Positions 35,748 through 44,413 of a stretch of DNA of 64,000 bases are shown here, one piece after another. Position numbers and translations under genes: made by a program. The notes beneath the pieces are model-generated. The model ran no database searches and was not told the DNA's origin. It saw only the letters and a list, made by a program, of their open reading frames with translations. Every line of letters starts with the position of its first letter. Positions within the stretch are counted from its first letter, which is position 1. The stretch is from Photorhabdus cinerea. GTDB taxonomy: Bacteria; Pseudomonadota; Gammaproteobacteria; Enterobacterales; Enterobacteriaceae. The stretch is taken from assembly GCF_011189575.1 (NCBI RefSeq), contig NZ_PUJW01000009.1, positions 62,001 through 126,000 on the forward strand, given 5' to 3'.

Positions 35748-35898
35748 AAATTCCCCGTCTGCCACTAAGGAATTTATGTAGAAAAGGCAAATTCAGACAA
35801 CAACAAAGATAATCAATATTGTTTGATTAATATCCCCCTCTTTCCGACTTAACATCGATATACAGCATCAACTCGCGTTCCAATGCATATCCTGCAAT
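35748..35898 (-). pseudogene. Remnant of a second integrase 3' end with its terminator
   Basis: The minus strand from 35898 to 35827 reads IAGYALERELMLYIDVKSER and then GGY-stop. It closely matches the end of the integrase at 30777 (TAGRALERELMLYIDAEPERG). Downstream, a hairpin AAATTCC / GGAATTT at 35748-35775 parallels the terminator at 30704-30731. The homology continues a little upstream with indels and then stops. This is a nearly deleted second integrase gene marking the far side of the island. Confidence 0.8.
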
Positions 35899-35982
35899 AC
35901 TAAATCGGCTTATTAATAACAGGCAATGCGATATTCAGCCTAATCGCTTCAATGTTAAGACACGAAAGCTGAGGAGGTACAC

Positions 35983-36402
35983 ATGCTAATTTCCGGCAGT
36001 TGTCATTGTAGGAATATTGAATTTACCTTTAATTGGAAACCAGATCCTCTGGAAATTCCGGCACGAGCATGTACTTGCTCTTTTTGTACCAAGCACAATG
36101 CAGTCTGGACATCATTCCCAACAGGGCAGCTTCGGCTGAGTATCAGAGAACAACAGCTTCTACATAGATACTCTTTTGAAACAGGTACGGCGCAGTTTCA
36201 CATCTGTAGCCAGTGCGGAGTAGTACCTGTTGTCATTAGTCAGATTAACGGTCGCGATTATGCCGTAGTTAACGTCAATACCTTTGAAGACGTTGATCCT
36301 GCAATGCTTAAGTATATTTCTGCTAAATTCACTGACGAAAGCGAGCAAGCTCGATTGACACGTCGTCAACAAAACTGGATTGCTAATGTTGAATACATAT
36401 AG
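35983..36402 (+). CDS. GFA/CENP-V family zinc protein
   Basis: A 139-residue protein of the Gfa family (Mss4-like fold), named after glutathione-dependent formaldehyde-activating enzyme. It has the complete zinc-ligand pattern: Cys7-x-Cys9, Cys30-x-Cys32-xx-Cys35 and Cys75-xx-Cys78. The substrate is unknown; most members have no demonstrated enzyme activity. A GAGGAGGT site lies just before the ATG. It stands alone between the island remnant and gsk and may be the last accessory gene of the insertion. Confidence 0.85.
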   Translation: MLISGSCHCRNIEFTFNWKPDPLEIPARACTCSFCTKHNAVWTSFPTGQLRLSIREQQLLHRYSFETGTAQFHICSQCGVVPVVISQINGRDYAVVNVNTFEDVDPAMLKYISAKFTDESEQARLTRRQQNWIANVEYI

Positions 36403-36541
36403 GCTATATCAGAGCAAAAGTGGACCACTACAATCGCACATCTTCCAGACGCATCAGATTACTGATAAGCCTCACTCACAGTAACATGGGTAGGTTCTTG
36501 GATCACTGTCACCATAGGTTTATTCATTGTGACTGTTCCCC

Positions 36542-36560
36542 GCCCTATCGGATATAGGGC
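36542..36560. terminator. Hairpin downstream of gsk
   Basis: Perfect 7-bp arms GCCCTAT / ATAGGGC with a 5-nt loop, 39 bp beyond the gsk stop on the minus strand. No U tract follows, so its role as a terminator is uncertain. The rest of the 196-bp gap shows no feature. Confidence 0.4.
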
Positions 36561-36598
36561 CAGGGTTTACGGCGGATTTCACTAATGTTATTAAATAA

Positions 36599-37909
36599 TT
36601 ATCTTTCCCAGTAAGATTCTTCCAAGCTATCTTCTTTTTCCGGCAAACCACGGCTTAATCGTGGGGAATGCTGACTCAATACCTGATAGCTGACTCTGTT
36701 TGAATATTTACAAACCTGAGCAAGGGATGAATATGTCAGGTAAATACGAGTATGCTTACTGGAATTCGGCACATTCATTCTGTGATAGTTGTTAGCCGTT
36801 ATATCATGCAGTAAAGCAGATAAAGCACCATCACCTGCACCATTGGTATTCATAATTTTTTCTGGTCCACCCATATAAGGTTCAATATGGGAATAAACCT
36901 TCATAGGGGTCTGGCAATCAGATTTACGCATAGCACGGCTAAATTCATAACGGTTAAATTCAGCAATAGCACCCGGTAACAATGGATGAGTTGTCTGGCG
37001 CTTATAATCTTCTTCGGTATAACCTGCCATATATAATCCAGCCGGGCCAGCAGTACACAAAACTAAATCTACCCAATTTAATGCCATATCTGAAGCCAAT
37101 AACGGATCACTGAAACCAGTAAGCTCATAAGCTTCATCTTCATTCATTGCCAGAACAGAAATATTCTCAGCCAGGAAATCACGCCACCATTGTGGATCAT
37201 CAGCAATGACATATTTTGTCCCCAAAGTCAGAACGACAGGAACACTATGTTTTTTCGCATATTCAATAGCTTTCATTGTTGCTTCAGGCATTGGCTCACC
37301 TAGCTTGCAACGAACCAAATAAGCAGTTAATACTAAAGCTGAAGCTTCAGCAATAATCTGTTCAGGAATACTCTCAGGCTTAAGTTGATTCATTTGTCCG
37401 GGACTGATGGCAAAAGTCCGTTCACCATTTTCTGTTACCAAAGTAAAACAGCGGCCAATTGCTCCATCCACACCTTGCAAATAATTTAGATCAGTACGGC
37501 TAGAGGTATTACATAAATAGCGATAAGCATAGCTGCCAATCTGAATATTGTTACACATAGCTCCCAGTAAAATAGAGCGATCATCAGCAAGAACTGAGTA
37601 ATTATGGAGGGTATTACCGATAGTACCACCAGCAAATTCATGGCTAATAAGATTATTATCAGTAAGTTCTTTATACAAGGTTTCAGCTACATCATCTTCA
37701 ATAACCAATGAGTGTCCCTGGCTAAGGTTATAACGCCGGATAAAATCTTCGTCTACTTTCGCTTCAATATCCACTAATGTCTGATCAATACCAACGATAT
37801 AAGCCCGATTATTCTCACTATCCATCATGTCTTTAATTGGCTGGAGTAAGGGATCACGCAGGCTGACAGGAAAATAGTGTTTTGATTTACGTTTACCAGG
37901 GAATTTCAT
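36599..37909 (-). CDS. gsk: Gsk, inosine-guanosine kinase
   Basis: PfkB/ribokinase-family kinase that phosphorylates inosine and guanosine with ATP in purine salvage. The 436-residue protein begins MKFPGKRKSKHYFPV and contains GGTIGNTLHNYSVL and the anion-hole motif NTNGAGDGALSALL with its catalytic Asp. Length matches E. coli (434). In E. coli gsk lies near hemH; here a wzz gene separates them. Confidence 0.95.
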   Translation of the reverse strand: MKFPGKRKSKHYFPVSLRDPLLQPIKDMMDSENNRAYIVGIDQTLVDIEAKVDEDFIRRYNLSQGHSLVIEDDVAETLYKELTDNNLISHEFAGGTIGNTLHNYSVLADDRSILLGAMCNNIQIGSYAYRYLCNTSSRTDLNYLQGVDGAIGRCFTLVTENGERTFAISPGQMNQLKPESIPEQIIAEASALVLTAYLVRCKLGEPMPEATMKAIEYAKKHSVPVVLTLGTKYVIADDPQWWRDFLAENISVLAMNEDEAYELTGFSDPLLASDMALNWVDLVLCTAGPAGLYMAGYTEEDYKRQTTHPLLPGAIAEFNRYEFSRAMRKSDCQTPMKVYSHIEPYMGGPEKIMNTNGAGDGALSALLHDITANNYHRMNVPNSSKHTRIYLTYSSLAQVCKYSNRVSYQVLSQHSPRLSRGLPEKEDSLEESYWER

Positions 37910-37969
37910 ATTTGATTGATGCTATAGGGACATAAAGATGCAGCATATTAGCACAATAAAAACAGACAA

Positions 37970-37998
37970 GCAGCAAATGTCACAATGACACTTGCTGC
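37970..37998 (-). terminator. Terminator after the wzz gene
   Basis: Arms of 13 bp with one wobble (GCAGCAAATGTCA / TGACACTTGCTGC) and a 3-nt loop, just beyond the wzz stop. On the minus strand the stem is followed by TTGTCTGTTTTTATTG, a usable U tract. Confidence 0.8.
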
Positions 37999-38007
37999 CA
38001 GAGAACA

Positions 38008-39111
38008 TTAAGCCGCTTGTTGACGACTACGCACCATGTGACGAATCATAACGAAAATTACAGACAGGATCAGGCCGATAAAAGCACTGCCTACCAAGAT
38101 AAGCAGGCGCTTAGGAGAATCTTTCGCCGTTGGTTCATAAGGAGCCTGCATATATCTGAACGGTTGGAAGTCAACTTTATCTATTCTAAGTGACTTAAGT
38201 TTATTTATATAGAACATACGGTTACGTAAATCAGCATCAATTGAGGCTGGATCTTTAATTTCTTCCGTAATTTTTAACTTACGCTGTAATGCATCAGAAC
38301 CTAAAGCAATAGAGTAATCTGGATCGTCTTTGATCATTGCACCTTCACTAGAAATAGGTTTTTTAATTCCCGCTGAATTAGCAATGGACAATGCATGTTT
38401 CAGTCGCTCAATATTAGCTCTCTGTATATTACTCACGCGGTTTAAATCAAGCTGGTATAAACCATCAGAGTAAGCAAGCTTCTGTTTAACCATATCACCC
38501 AATTCGTTTTTCACTTGGTCACGCACAACAGACGATGCATAGTTAATGTAACCATTTAGCAGGTTATATGCATCTTCAGCAGTCTCTGCACTGAAAGCCA
38601 GTTTAACCTCACCATCGTCATTATCTTTTTCCACTTTTGAAGAAGATGAAATATTATCATTTACAATTTTTTCAATAAGTTTTCTTTTTGCAAGTGTTGA
38701 ATGATCATCTGATTTAGCTACCAGATTTTTAAAATATTCCGTATTAATCAGATATTCTTCTCGTAAAACCCGTGAATTAAAATTATTCAAAAAATTATGA
38801 TACAACGATGATGAAGTTACCGATGGTTGTAAATTTAAAACCTCTAACGTAGTCAAGAGATTCTTAAGTGGCTGTATTTCTTCAAGTTGAGGTTGAATAA
38901 CTGAAGCTGAACTAGTCCACTTTTGAGGCATTAAAGATGCTACAGCAAAACCAATAACAGCAAAAACGATAGTAACAACAATAATCAATAACTTTGATTG
39001 AAATAAAACAGAAAATAACTCAAACAAATCGATTTCATCGTCTTGTTTTGAATTGTAATAATTAAAGTATTCTTCATTGAAGTTAGTGCTTTTAACCGGT
39101 TTATTAATCAT
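38008..39111 (-). CDS. Wzz-family O-antigen/polysaccharide chain-length regulator
   Basis: A 367-residue inner-membrane protein with the Wzz layout: an N-terminal transmembrane helix (about 40-60), a long periplasmic helical domain, and a C-terminal helix (about 336-356) preceded by the proline-rich APYEPTAKDSPKR. Such proteins set polysaccharide chain length. IDLFELFSVLFQSK before the first helix is typical. It lies alone between hemH and gsk, away from any visible O-antigen cluster, similar to the stand-alone FepE/WzzE type. Which polysaccharide it governs is unknown. Confidence 0.88.
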   Translation of the reverse strand: MINKPVKSTNFNEEYFNYYNSKQDDEIDLFELFSVLFQSKLLIIVVTIVFAVIGFAVASLMPQKWTSSASVIQPQLEEIQPLKNLLTTLEVLNLQPSVTSSSLYHNFLNNFNSRVLREEYLINTEYFKNLVAKSDDHSTLAKRKLIEKIVNDNISSSSKVEKDNDDGEVKLAFSAETAEDAYNLLNGYINYASSVVRDQVKNELGDMVKQKLAYSDGLYQLDLNRVSNIQRANIERLKHALSIANSAGIKKPISSEGAMIKDDPDYSIALGSDALQRKLKITEEIKDPASIDADLRNRMFYINKLKSLRIDKVDFQPFRYMQAPYEPTAKDSPKRLLILVGSAFIGLILSVIFVMIRHMVRSRQQAA

Positions 39112-39289
39112 TATTTATATCCAAATTCAAATATGGCTGTTACTAATTGCTCTACAAAACATCATCCCACTGAACCCTATGGTTAATTTCATTTATCCTA
39201 AAAACCAAGTATGGCAGTTCAGACAGGCACTTGTGTCGGAATATACCATTAAAGAATCAATTAACCCTAATGATAGATTAATTCCATTA

Positions 39290-40270
39290 CTACTCAACTC
39301 TACCTCTGACAAACCTGTTCACTAACACCTCAAGCAACAAAATATGACGACTATTGTCGTTAAGCGCCGGAATATATTCAAATTTCTCTCCACCAGCATC
39401 AAGAAATATCTCCTTATTCTGCTGCTTTATCTCTTCAAGCGTCTCTAAGCAATCAGATGAAAAACCAGGACAAAGTACCTGAATATGTTTTATTCCCTGA
39501 CCAGGTAGTGATTTCATAGTCTGATCTATGAATGGCATCAACCACGGTTCTCGACCAAAACGCGATTGATAAGCCATCATGACTTGCTCCGCTGGATAAT
39601 TAATAGTTTGCTTTAGCAATCGCGTTGTTAACTCACATTGCTCCGCATAAATATCACCAGTATCAACAAAACGTTGCGGAATACTATGATAGGAAAGCAA
39701 TAATCTATCCGGTTGACCATGCTCATAAAAACTCTTCTCAATTGTCTCCTTCAGTGCAGAAATATAAGCCGGATGGTCAGCATAACTGCGAATAAAGTGG
39801 ACTCCGGGAATAGTACGGTATTTCTGCAATGCCAGACTAATACCATCAAATACAGCCGCAGATGTGGAACACGAATACTGGGGATAAAGCGGTAAAACAA
39901 TCAATTGTTCAACATTCTGTCTGAGTAGATTGTCAATTGCCTGCTCAATAGATGGAGAGCCATAACTCATTCCTAGTTCAATAGGAATGTCTACTAATTT
40001 TTCTGCCAATAATTTCTGCTGACGACGGCTATATACCAACAGAGGAGAACCCTCATCAGTCCAGATTTTCTGATATAACTTTGCTACACGTGAGGAACGT
40101 AAAGGCAAAATAATACTATATAATATTGGTTTCCAAATTAGTTTGGAAACATCTACAACTCTTTTATCACTAAGAAACTCGGCTAAATAACGCTTTATAG
40201 CCGCAGTTGTCGGCTGATCAGGAGTGCCAAGATTAACTAATAAAACGCCATACTTATCGCTTCTGCTCAT
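39290..40270 (-). CDS. hemH: HemH, ferrochelatase
   Basis: Inserts Fe(II) into protoporphyrin IX, the last step of heme synthesis; peripheral to the inner membrane. The 326 residues include YGVLLVNLGTP, the LPLYPQYSCSTSAA block and the catalytic His195 in LLSYHSIPQRF. Length is standard. It lies downstream of adk, as in E. coli, after a terminator-like hairpin. Confidence 0.96.
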   Translation of the reverse strand: MSRSDKYGVLLVNLGTPDQPTTAAIKRYLAEFLSDKRVVDVSKLIWKPILYSIILPLRSSRVAKLYQKIWTDEGSPLLVYSRRQQKLLAEKLVDIPIELGMSYGSPSIEQAIDNLLRQNVEQLIVLPLYPQYSCSTSAAVFDGISLALQKYRTIPGVHFIRSYADHPAYISALKETIEKSFYEHGQPDRLLLSYHSIPQRFVDTGDIYAEQCELTTRLLKQTINYPAEQVMMAYQSRFGREPWLMPFIDQTMKSLPGQGIKHIQVLCPGFSSDCLETLEEIKQQNKEIFLDAGGEKFEYIPALNDNSRHILLLEVLVNRFVRGRVE

Positions 40271-40405
40271 TATGCCGATTTCCTATTGTTTTCACTGATG
40301 AGAACCCTAACATAATAAAATACAGATGAAAATCATGTTTATCCATGAGAGCAATAAATAAAAACCAGCTAATCAGCTGAAATAGTAAAGAAATAATGTA
40401 AGATT

Positions 40406-40426
40406 AAGGCAGCTTAAAGCCGCCTT
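40406..40426 (-). terminator. Terminator after adk
   Basis: Arms AAGGC(A)GCTT and AAGC(C)GCCTT, with one wobble on the minus strand, just 8 bp beyond the adk stop. AATCTTACATT follows on the minus strand, a weak U tract. Probably an intrinsic or attenuating terminator before hemH. Confidence 0.6.
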
Positions 40427-40433
40427 TTAAGAA

Positions 40434-41090
40434 TCACTCAGCTTGATTAATCAGAATTTTGGTTAATTCTTCGCTAACTTCAGACACCTTTCGAGTACCA
40501 TCAATTTTGAAGTATTCGGTGTTGCCTATCTCAGCTTCTTTCTGATAGTAGGATACCAAAGGTGCTGTCTGCTGATGATATTCAACTAAACGTTTACGCA
40601 CGATATCTTCGTGATCATCTTTACGAATAGTCAGTTCTTCACCAGTAACATCATCTTTGTTTTCCATTGCTGGTGGATTAAATCTGATGTGATAAACACG
40701 TCCAGATGGTGCATGTACACGGCGCCCAATGATACGTTCAATAATCAGCTCATCAGGTACATCGAATTCCAGAACATAATCAACATTAATACCGGCTTCT
40801 TTCATTGCATCAGCCTGAGGAATAGTACGAGGGAACCCATCCAACAAGAATCCATTGCGGCAATCATCTTGTTTGATGCGCTCTTTTACCAAAGCAATGA
40901 CGAGTTCATCGGTAACCAGCTTACCATTATCCATCAGCTCTTTTGCTTTTAAACCCAATTCTGTGCCAGCCTTAACTGCAGTACGCAACATATCACCGGT
41001 AGAAATTTGAGAGATCCCATATTTCTCCATGATAAATTGCGCCTGAGTCCCTTTACCGGCGCCCGGAGCGCCCAGCAGAATAATACGCAT
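40434..41090 (-). CDS. adk: Adk, adenylate kinase
   Basis: Interconverts AMP, ADP and ATP. The 218-residue long-type enzyme has the P-loop GAPGAGKGTQ at residues 8-17, the AMP-binding ISTGDMLR, DGFPRT and the LID region with GRRVHAPSGRVYHIRFNPP. It is flanked by htpG and hemH, as in E. coli. Four residues longer than E. coli Adk (214), at the C-terminus. Confidence 0.97.
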   Translation of the reverse strand: MRIILLGAPGAGKGTQAQFIMEKYGISQISTGDMLRTAVKAGTELGLKAKELMDNGKLVTDELVIALVKERIKQDDCRNGFLLDGFPRTIPQADAMKEAGINVDYVLEFDVPDELIIERIIGRRVHAPSGRVYHIRFNPPAMENKDDVTGEELTIRKDDHEDIVRKRLVEYHQQTAPLVSYYQKEAEIGNTEYFKIDGTRKVSEVSEELTKILINQAE

Positions 41091-41210
41091 TGCGTAAATC
41101 CCCTTGCTAGTTAGTTTTTATATTTTAAGAAAACGAATCACCATACCATTTGGAATGGGGTTCGCTCAAGGAAACAGGTAAACGATTTCGTGATATTTTT
41201 CTGCAAAAAA

Positions 41211-41248
41211 TAAACCACGCCCCATCTCACTACCAGAGGCGTGGTTTA
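41211..41248 (-). terminator. Terminator after htpG
   Basis: Strong stem of 11 bp (TAAACCACGCC / GGCGTGGTTTA) with a 16-nt loop, 25 bp beyond the htpG stop. On the minus strand it leads directly into TTTTTTGC, a typical intrinsic terminator. Confidence 0.9.
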
Positions 41249-41273
41249 CAATCGTTACCAGGATATAACTAAA

Positions 41274-43172
41274 TCAAGCTTTCTCAGATAGTAATAGCTG
41301 ATTCATACGACGGATAAACTGATTTGGATCTTCCAATGTGCCACGCTCAGCAAATAATGCCTGATCGAACAGTAGTTCGACCCAATCAGCAAATTGTGTT
41401 TCATCACTAATATCAGCCGCTAGTTTTACTAATTGATGATCAGGATTCAGTTCAAAATTGTATTTAACTTCCGGTACCTGCTGACCAGCCGCAGCAAACA
41501 ATTTCGCCATCTGTGTACTCATTTCATCCGCGTTTGTTGTCACAATTGCCGGAGTATCAGTTAGACGGTAAGTCAGTTTGACCTCTTTTACCCGATCGCC
41601 AAGCAATGTTTTTACACGTTCAACAAATGGCTCTAGTTGCTTTCCAGCTTCTTCCTGCTCAGCTTTATTTTCATCTGCCAGTTTATTCAAAGATTCATCA
41701 GCCTTACTGACTGACTGGAATTTTTTACTATCAAATTCAGTAAGATAGCTCATCATCCATTCATCTATGCGATCTGACAGTAGCAGAACTTCGATACCTT
41801 TCTTACGGAACAGTTCCAAGTGAGGGCTGTTTTTCGCCGCAGCATAACTATCCGCAGTGATGTAGTAGATTTTATCCTGACCTTCCGTCATCCTACTAAC
41901 ATACTCTTCCAGAGAAACTGTCTGTGCAGAGCTGTCATTATGGGTAGAAGCAAAACGTAACAATTTAGCGATAGCTTCTTTGTTGGTATTATCTTCTGCC
42001 GGACCTTCTTTCATCACCAGACCAAACTGTTGCCAGAATTGCTGGTATTTTTCTGCATCATCTTTTGACAATTTATCCAGCATCTGTAATGCACGTTTGG
42101 TCAATGCATTACGCAAATTACGGGTAATAGAATTGTCTTGTAGAATTTCACGGGAAACATTCAGTGGCAAATCATTGGAATCAATCAGACCACGAACAAA
42201 GCGCAAATAGTTTGGCATGAACTGTTCTGCATCATCCATAATAAATACGCGTTGGACATACAGTTTCAATCCGTGCTTATGCTCACGGTTCCACATATCC
42301 CACGGAGCCTGAGATGGAATATAGAGCATGCTGGTATATTCCTGTTTACCTTCTACACGATTATGGCTCCAGATCATCGGATCAGTAAAATCATGAGAGA
42401 TATGTTTGTAGAACTCTTTGTATTCTTCATCTGTAATTTCAGATTTACCACGAGTCCACAACGCTTGGGCTTTATTAATCTTTTCCCAAGTTACTGTATC
42501 TTCTTCGCCTTCTTCTTCACTCTTATTTTTAGTTTCAATTTCAACTGGAAGAGCGATATGGTCAGAATATTTGCTGATAACAGAACGCAAACGCCAGTCA
42601 TTCAGGAATTCATCTTCCCCTTCACGTAAATGAAGAGTGATCTCTGTACCACGAGTTTCTTTTTCAATATCAGCGATAGTGTAATCGCCTTCACCAACCG
42701 ATTCCCAGAATACCCCTTGATCGGTTGAAGCACCAGCAGCACGGGTACGTACAGTGACTTTATCCGCCACAATAAATGCAGAGTAAAAACCAACACCAAA
42801 TTGACCAATTAGCTGGCTGTCTTTCGCCTGATCGGACCCAATAGACTCCAGGAAAGCTTTTGTTCCTGATTTAGCGATAGTCCCAAGATTATCAATTACT
42901 TCATCGCGGGTCATACCAATGCCATTATCACTAATCGTAATAATTCTCTTTTCTTTATCAAAAGAGAGGCGAACACGCAATTCACCATCATTTTCATAAA
43001 GATCTGGGGCAGATAATGCGCGGAAACGTAATTTGTCAGCAGCATCGGAAGCGTTTGAGATTAGCTCACGAAGAAAAATCTCTTTATTGGAATAGAGTGA
43101 ATGGATCATTAATTGCAGAAGTTGCTTTACTTCAGACTGAAATCCACGGGTTTCCTGACCTTTCATACTCAT
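41274..43172 (-). CDS. htpG: HtpG, Hsp90-family molecular chaperone
   Basis: Cytoplasmic ATP-dependent chaperone of 632 residues. The N-terminal GHKL ATPase shows ELISNASDAADKLR, DNGIGM and GQFGVGFYSAF; middle and dimerisation domains follow. The first ATG (MSMKGQ) has GAGG 6 bp upstream; Met3 would give the E. coli start MKGQETRGF. A textbook heat-shock promoter lies about 60 bp upstream, and a strong terminator follows. Confidence 0.97.
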   Translation of the reverse strand: MSMKGQETRGFQSEVKQLLQLMIHSLYSNKEIFLRELISNASDAADKLRFRALSAPDLYENDGELRVRLSFDKEKRIITISDNGIGMTRDEVIDNLGTIAKSGTKAFLESIGSDQAKDSQLIGQFGVGFYSAFIVADKVTVRTRAAGASTDQGVFWESVGEGDYTIADIEKETRGTEITLHLREGEDEFLNDWRLRSVISKYSDHIALPVEIETKNKSEEEGEEDTVTWEKINKAQALWTRGKSEITDEEYKEFYKHISHDFTDPMIWSHNRVEGKQEYTSMLYIPSQAPWDMWNREHKHGLKLYVQRVFIMDDAEQFMPNYLRFVRGLIDSNDLPLNVSREILQDNSITRNLRNALTKRALQMLDKLSKDDAEKYQQFWQQFGLVMKEGPAEDNTNKEAIAKLLRFASTHNDSSAQTVSLEEYVSRMTEGQDKIYYITADSYAAAKNSPHLELFRKKGIEVLLLSDRIDEWMMSYLTEFDSKKFQSVSKADESLNKLADENKAEQEEAGKQLEPFVERVKTLLGDRVKEVKLTYRLTDTPAIVTTNADEMSTQMAKLFAAAGQQVPEVKYNFELNPDHQLVKLAADISDETQFADWVELLFDQALFAERGTLEDPNQFIRRMNQLLLSEKA

Positions 43173-43228
43173 TTGTTACCTCAATCTAAATCCAGTTCAG
43201 ACAGATAAAATCAGACGATGAAGTTCAA

Positions 43229-43257
43229 ATGGGGATAAATAAACTGAATTTCAAGTT
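43229..43257 (-). promoter_or_regulatory. Sigma-32 heat-shock promoter of htpG
   Basis: On the minus strand, CTTGAAA (43257-43251) is separated by 14 bp from CCCCATTT (43236-43229). This matches the sigma-32 consensus CTTGAAA-N11-16-CCCCATNT exactly and lies about 57-85 bp before the htpG start codon. Confidence 0.9.
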
Positions 43258-43320
43258 AGGTTATTCAAAAGAATGTAAAATAGGGTAAATAAGTTAAATA
43301 TTTAAATAATTTATAGCCAT

Positions 43321-43340
43321 ACGCTGCATAAATGCAGCGT
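43321..43340. terminator. Hairpin downstream of recR
   Basis: Perfect 9-bp inverted repeat ACGCTGCAT / ATGCAGCGT with a 2-nt loop, 86 bp beyond the recR stop on the minus strand. The following ATGGCTATAAATT lacks a clean U tract. It lies between the recR end and the htpG promoter and may insulate them. Confidence 0.5.
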
Positions 43341-43425
43341 CTCAAAATCTTCACGGTTTGATCTATAACAGGCTACGCAACAATATTTTTCCAGTCAGAC
43401 AAAACCGTAAGGCATTGGCAGAAAA

Positions 43426-44031
43426 TTAATAAGTAATCTTCTGCCGCCCAGCAAGTGAATGCGACAAAGTTGTGCCATCTACCATTTCGAGTTCACCACC
43501 AACCGGTACACCATGAGCAATACGGCTTGCAGTTACCCCGTACTGGGCGCACATCTCTGCAATATAATTAGCAGTTGCCTCTCCTTCTACTGTCGGATTG
43601 GTCGCCAGAATGACCTCTGAAATCACTTCAGTGGAGAGACGTTCCTCAAGGCGATCCAACCCAATATCCATCGGACCAATACCATCCAACGGAGATAGGT
43701 GCCCCATCAACACAAAGTAGCGCCCTGCAAGCTGACCAGTTTGCTCAATGGCATGAATATCCGCTGGGCTTTCAACTACACAAATTTGACCATTTTGCTG
43801 ACGGCGTGAGTTGGCACAAATAGTACACTGTTCCTGCTCAGTAAAGGTCCGGCAATATTTACAGTGTCCAATTTCCGACATTGCTCTTGTCAATGCCTGA
43901 GCCAAACGCATTCCACCACTGCGATCACGCTGTAGCAAATGAAAAGCCATCCGCTGCGCAGATTTAGGGCCAACCCCTGGCAAACAGCGCAATGCTTCCA
44001 TCAAGGATTCAAGGAGAGGACTAGTTTGCAT
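43426..44031 (-). CDS. recR: RecR, recombination mediator protein
   Basis: A 201-residue component of the RecFOR pathway that helps load RecA on gapped DNA. It contains a helix-hairpin-helix LPGVGPKSAQRMAFHLL, a zinc finger CKYCRTFTEQEQCTIC and a Toprim domain with VVESPADIHAIE. Its start overlaps the ybaB stop by one base. Last gene of the dnaX-ybaB-recR unit. Confidence 0.97.
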   Translation of the reverse strand: MQTSPLLESLMEALRCLPGVGPKSAQRMAFHLLQRDRSGGMRLAQALTRAMSEIGHCKYCRTFTEQEQCTICANSRRQQNGQICVVESPADIHAIEQTGQLAGRYFVLMGHLSPLDGIGPMDIGLDRLEERLSTEVISEVILATNPTVEGEATANYIAEMCAQYGVTASRIAHGVPVGGELEMVDGTTLSHSLAGRQKITY

Positions 44032-44360
44032 CAGAATGGCATCTTAAAACCTGGTGGCAGTTGCATTCCGCTAGAAACGCTTGCCATTTTCTCTTTCTGA
44101 GTTTCTTCGATGCGACGAGCTGCGTCATTGAATGCCGCAGCAATGAGATCTTCTAACATCTCTTTGTCGTCTTCCATCAGGCTTGGATCGATTTCAACAC
44201 GACGGCAATTATGAGCGCCGTTAATGGTCACTTTAACCAAACCTGCACCAGATTCACCAGTCACTTCCAAATTGGCAATCTCTTCCTGCATTTTCTGCAT
44301 TTTGTCCTGCATTTGCTGGGCCTGTTTCATCAAATTGCCCAAACCACCTTTACCAAACAT
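44031..44360 (-). CDS. ybaB: YbaB, nucleoid-associated protein (EbfC family)
   Basis: A 109-residue DNA-binding protein with an N-terminal MFGKGGLGNLMKQAQQMQDKMQKMQ helix region, written here only in part as a recognisable start, and the conserved VTINGAHNCRRVEIDPSL. It forms a tweezer-shaped dimer that binds DNA. It overlaps recR by one base and follows dnaX after about 53 bp, the conserved bacterial order. Confidence 0.93.
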   Translation of the reverse strand: MFGKGGLGNLMKQAQQMQDKMQKMQEEIANLEVTGESGAGLVKVTINGAHNCRRVEIDPSLMEDDKEMLEDLIAAAFNDAARRIEETQKEKMASVSSGMQLPPGFKMPF

Positions 44361-44413
44361 AGTTTTCTCTCTTCGCTATGGCTACATCGTACAACAGGTA
44401 CAGATTGCAGCGG

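Noticed and set aside
30393..36598. Search for a direct repeat of the tRNA-Phe 3' end as attachment site
   Set aside because: No second copy of the GGTTCGATTCC...CACCA segment was found by eye on the right side, so no att site is annotated.
42252..42629. 125-codon + strand frame within htpG
   Set aside because: Antisense to a conserved chaperone gene, Phe-rich and without a start signal.
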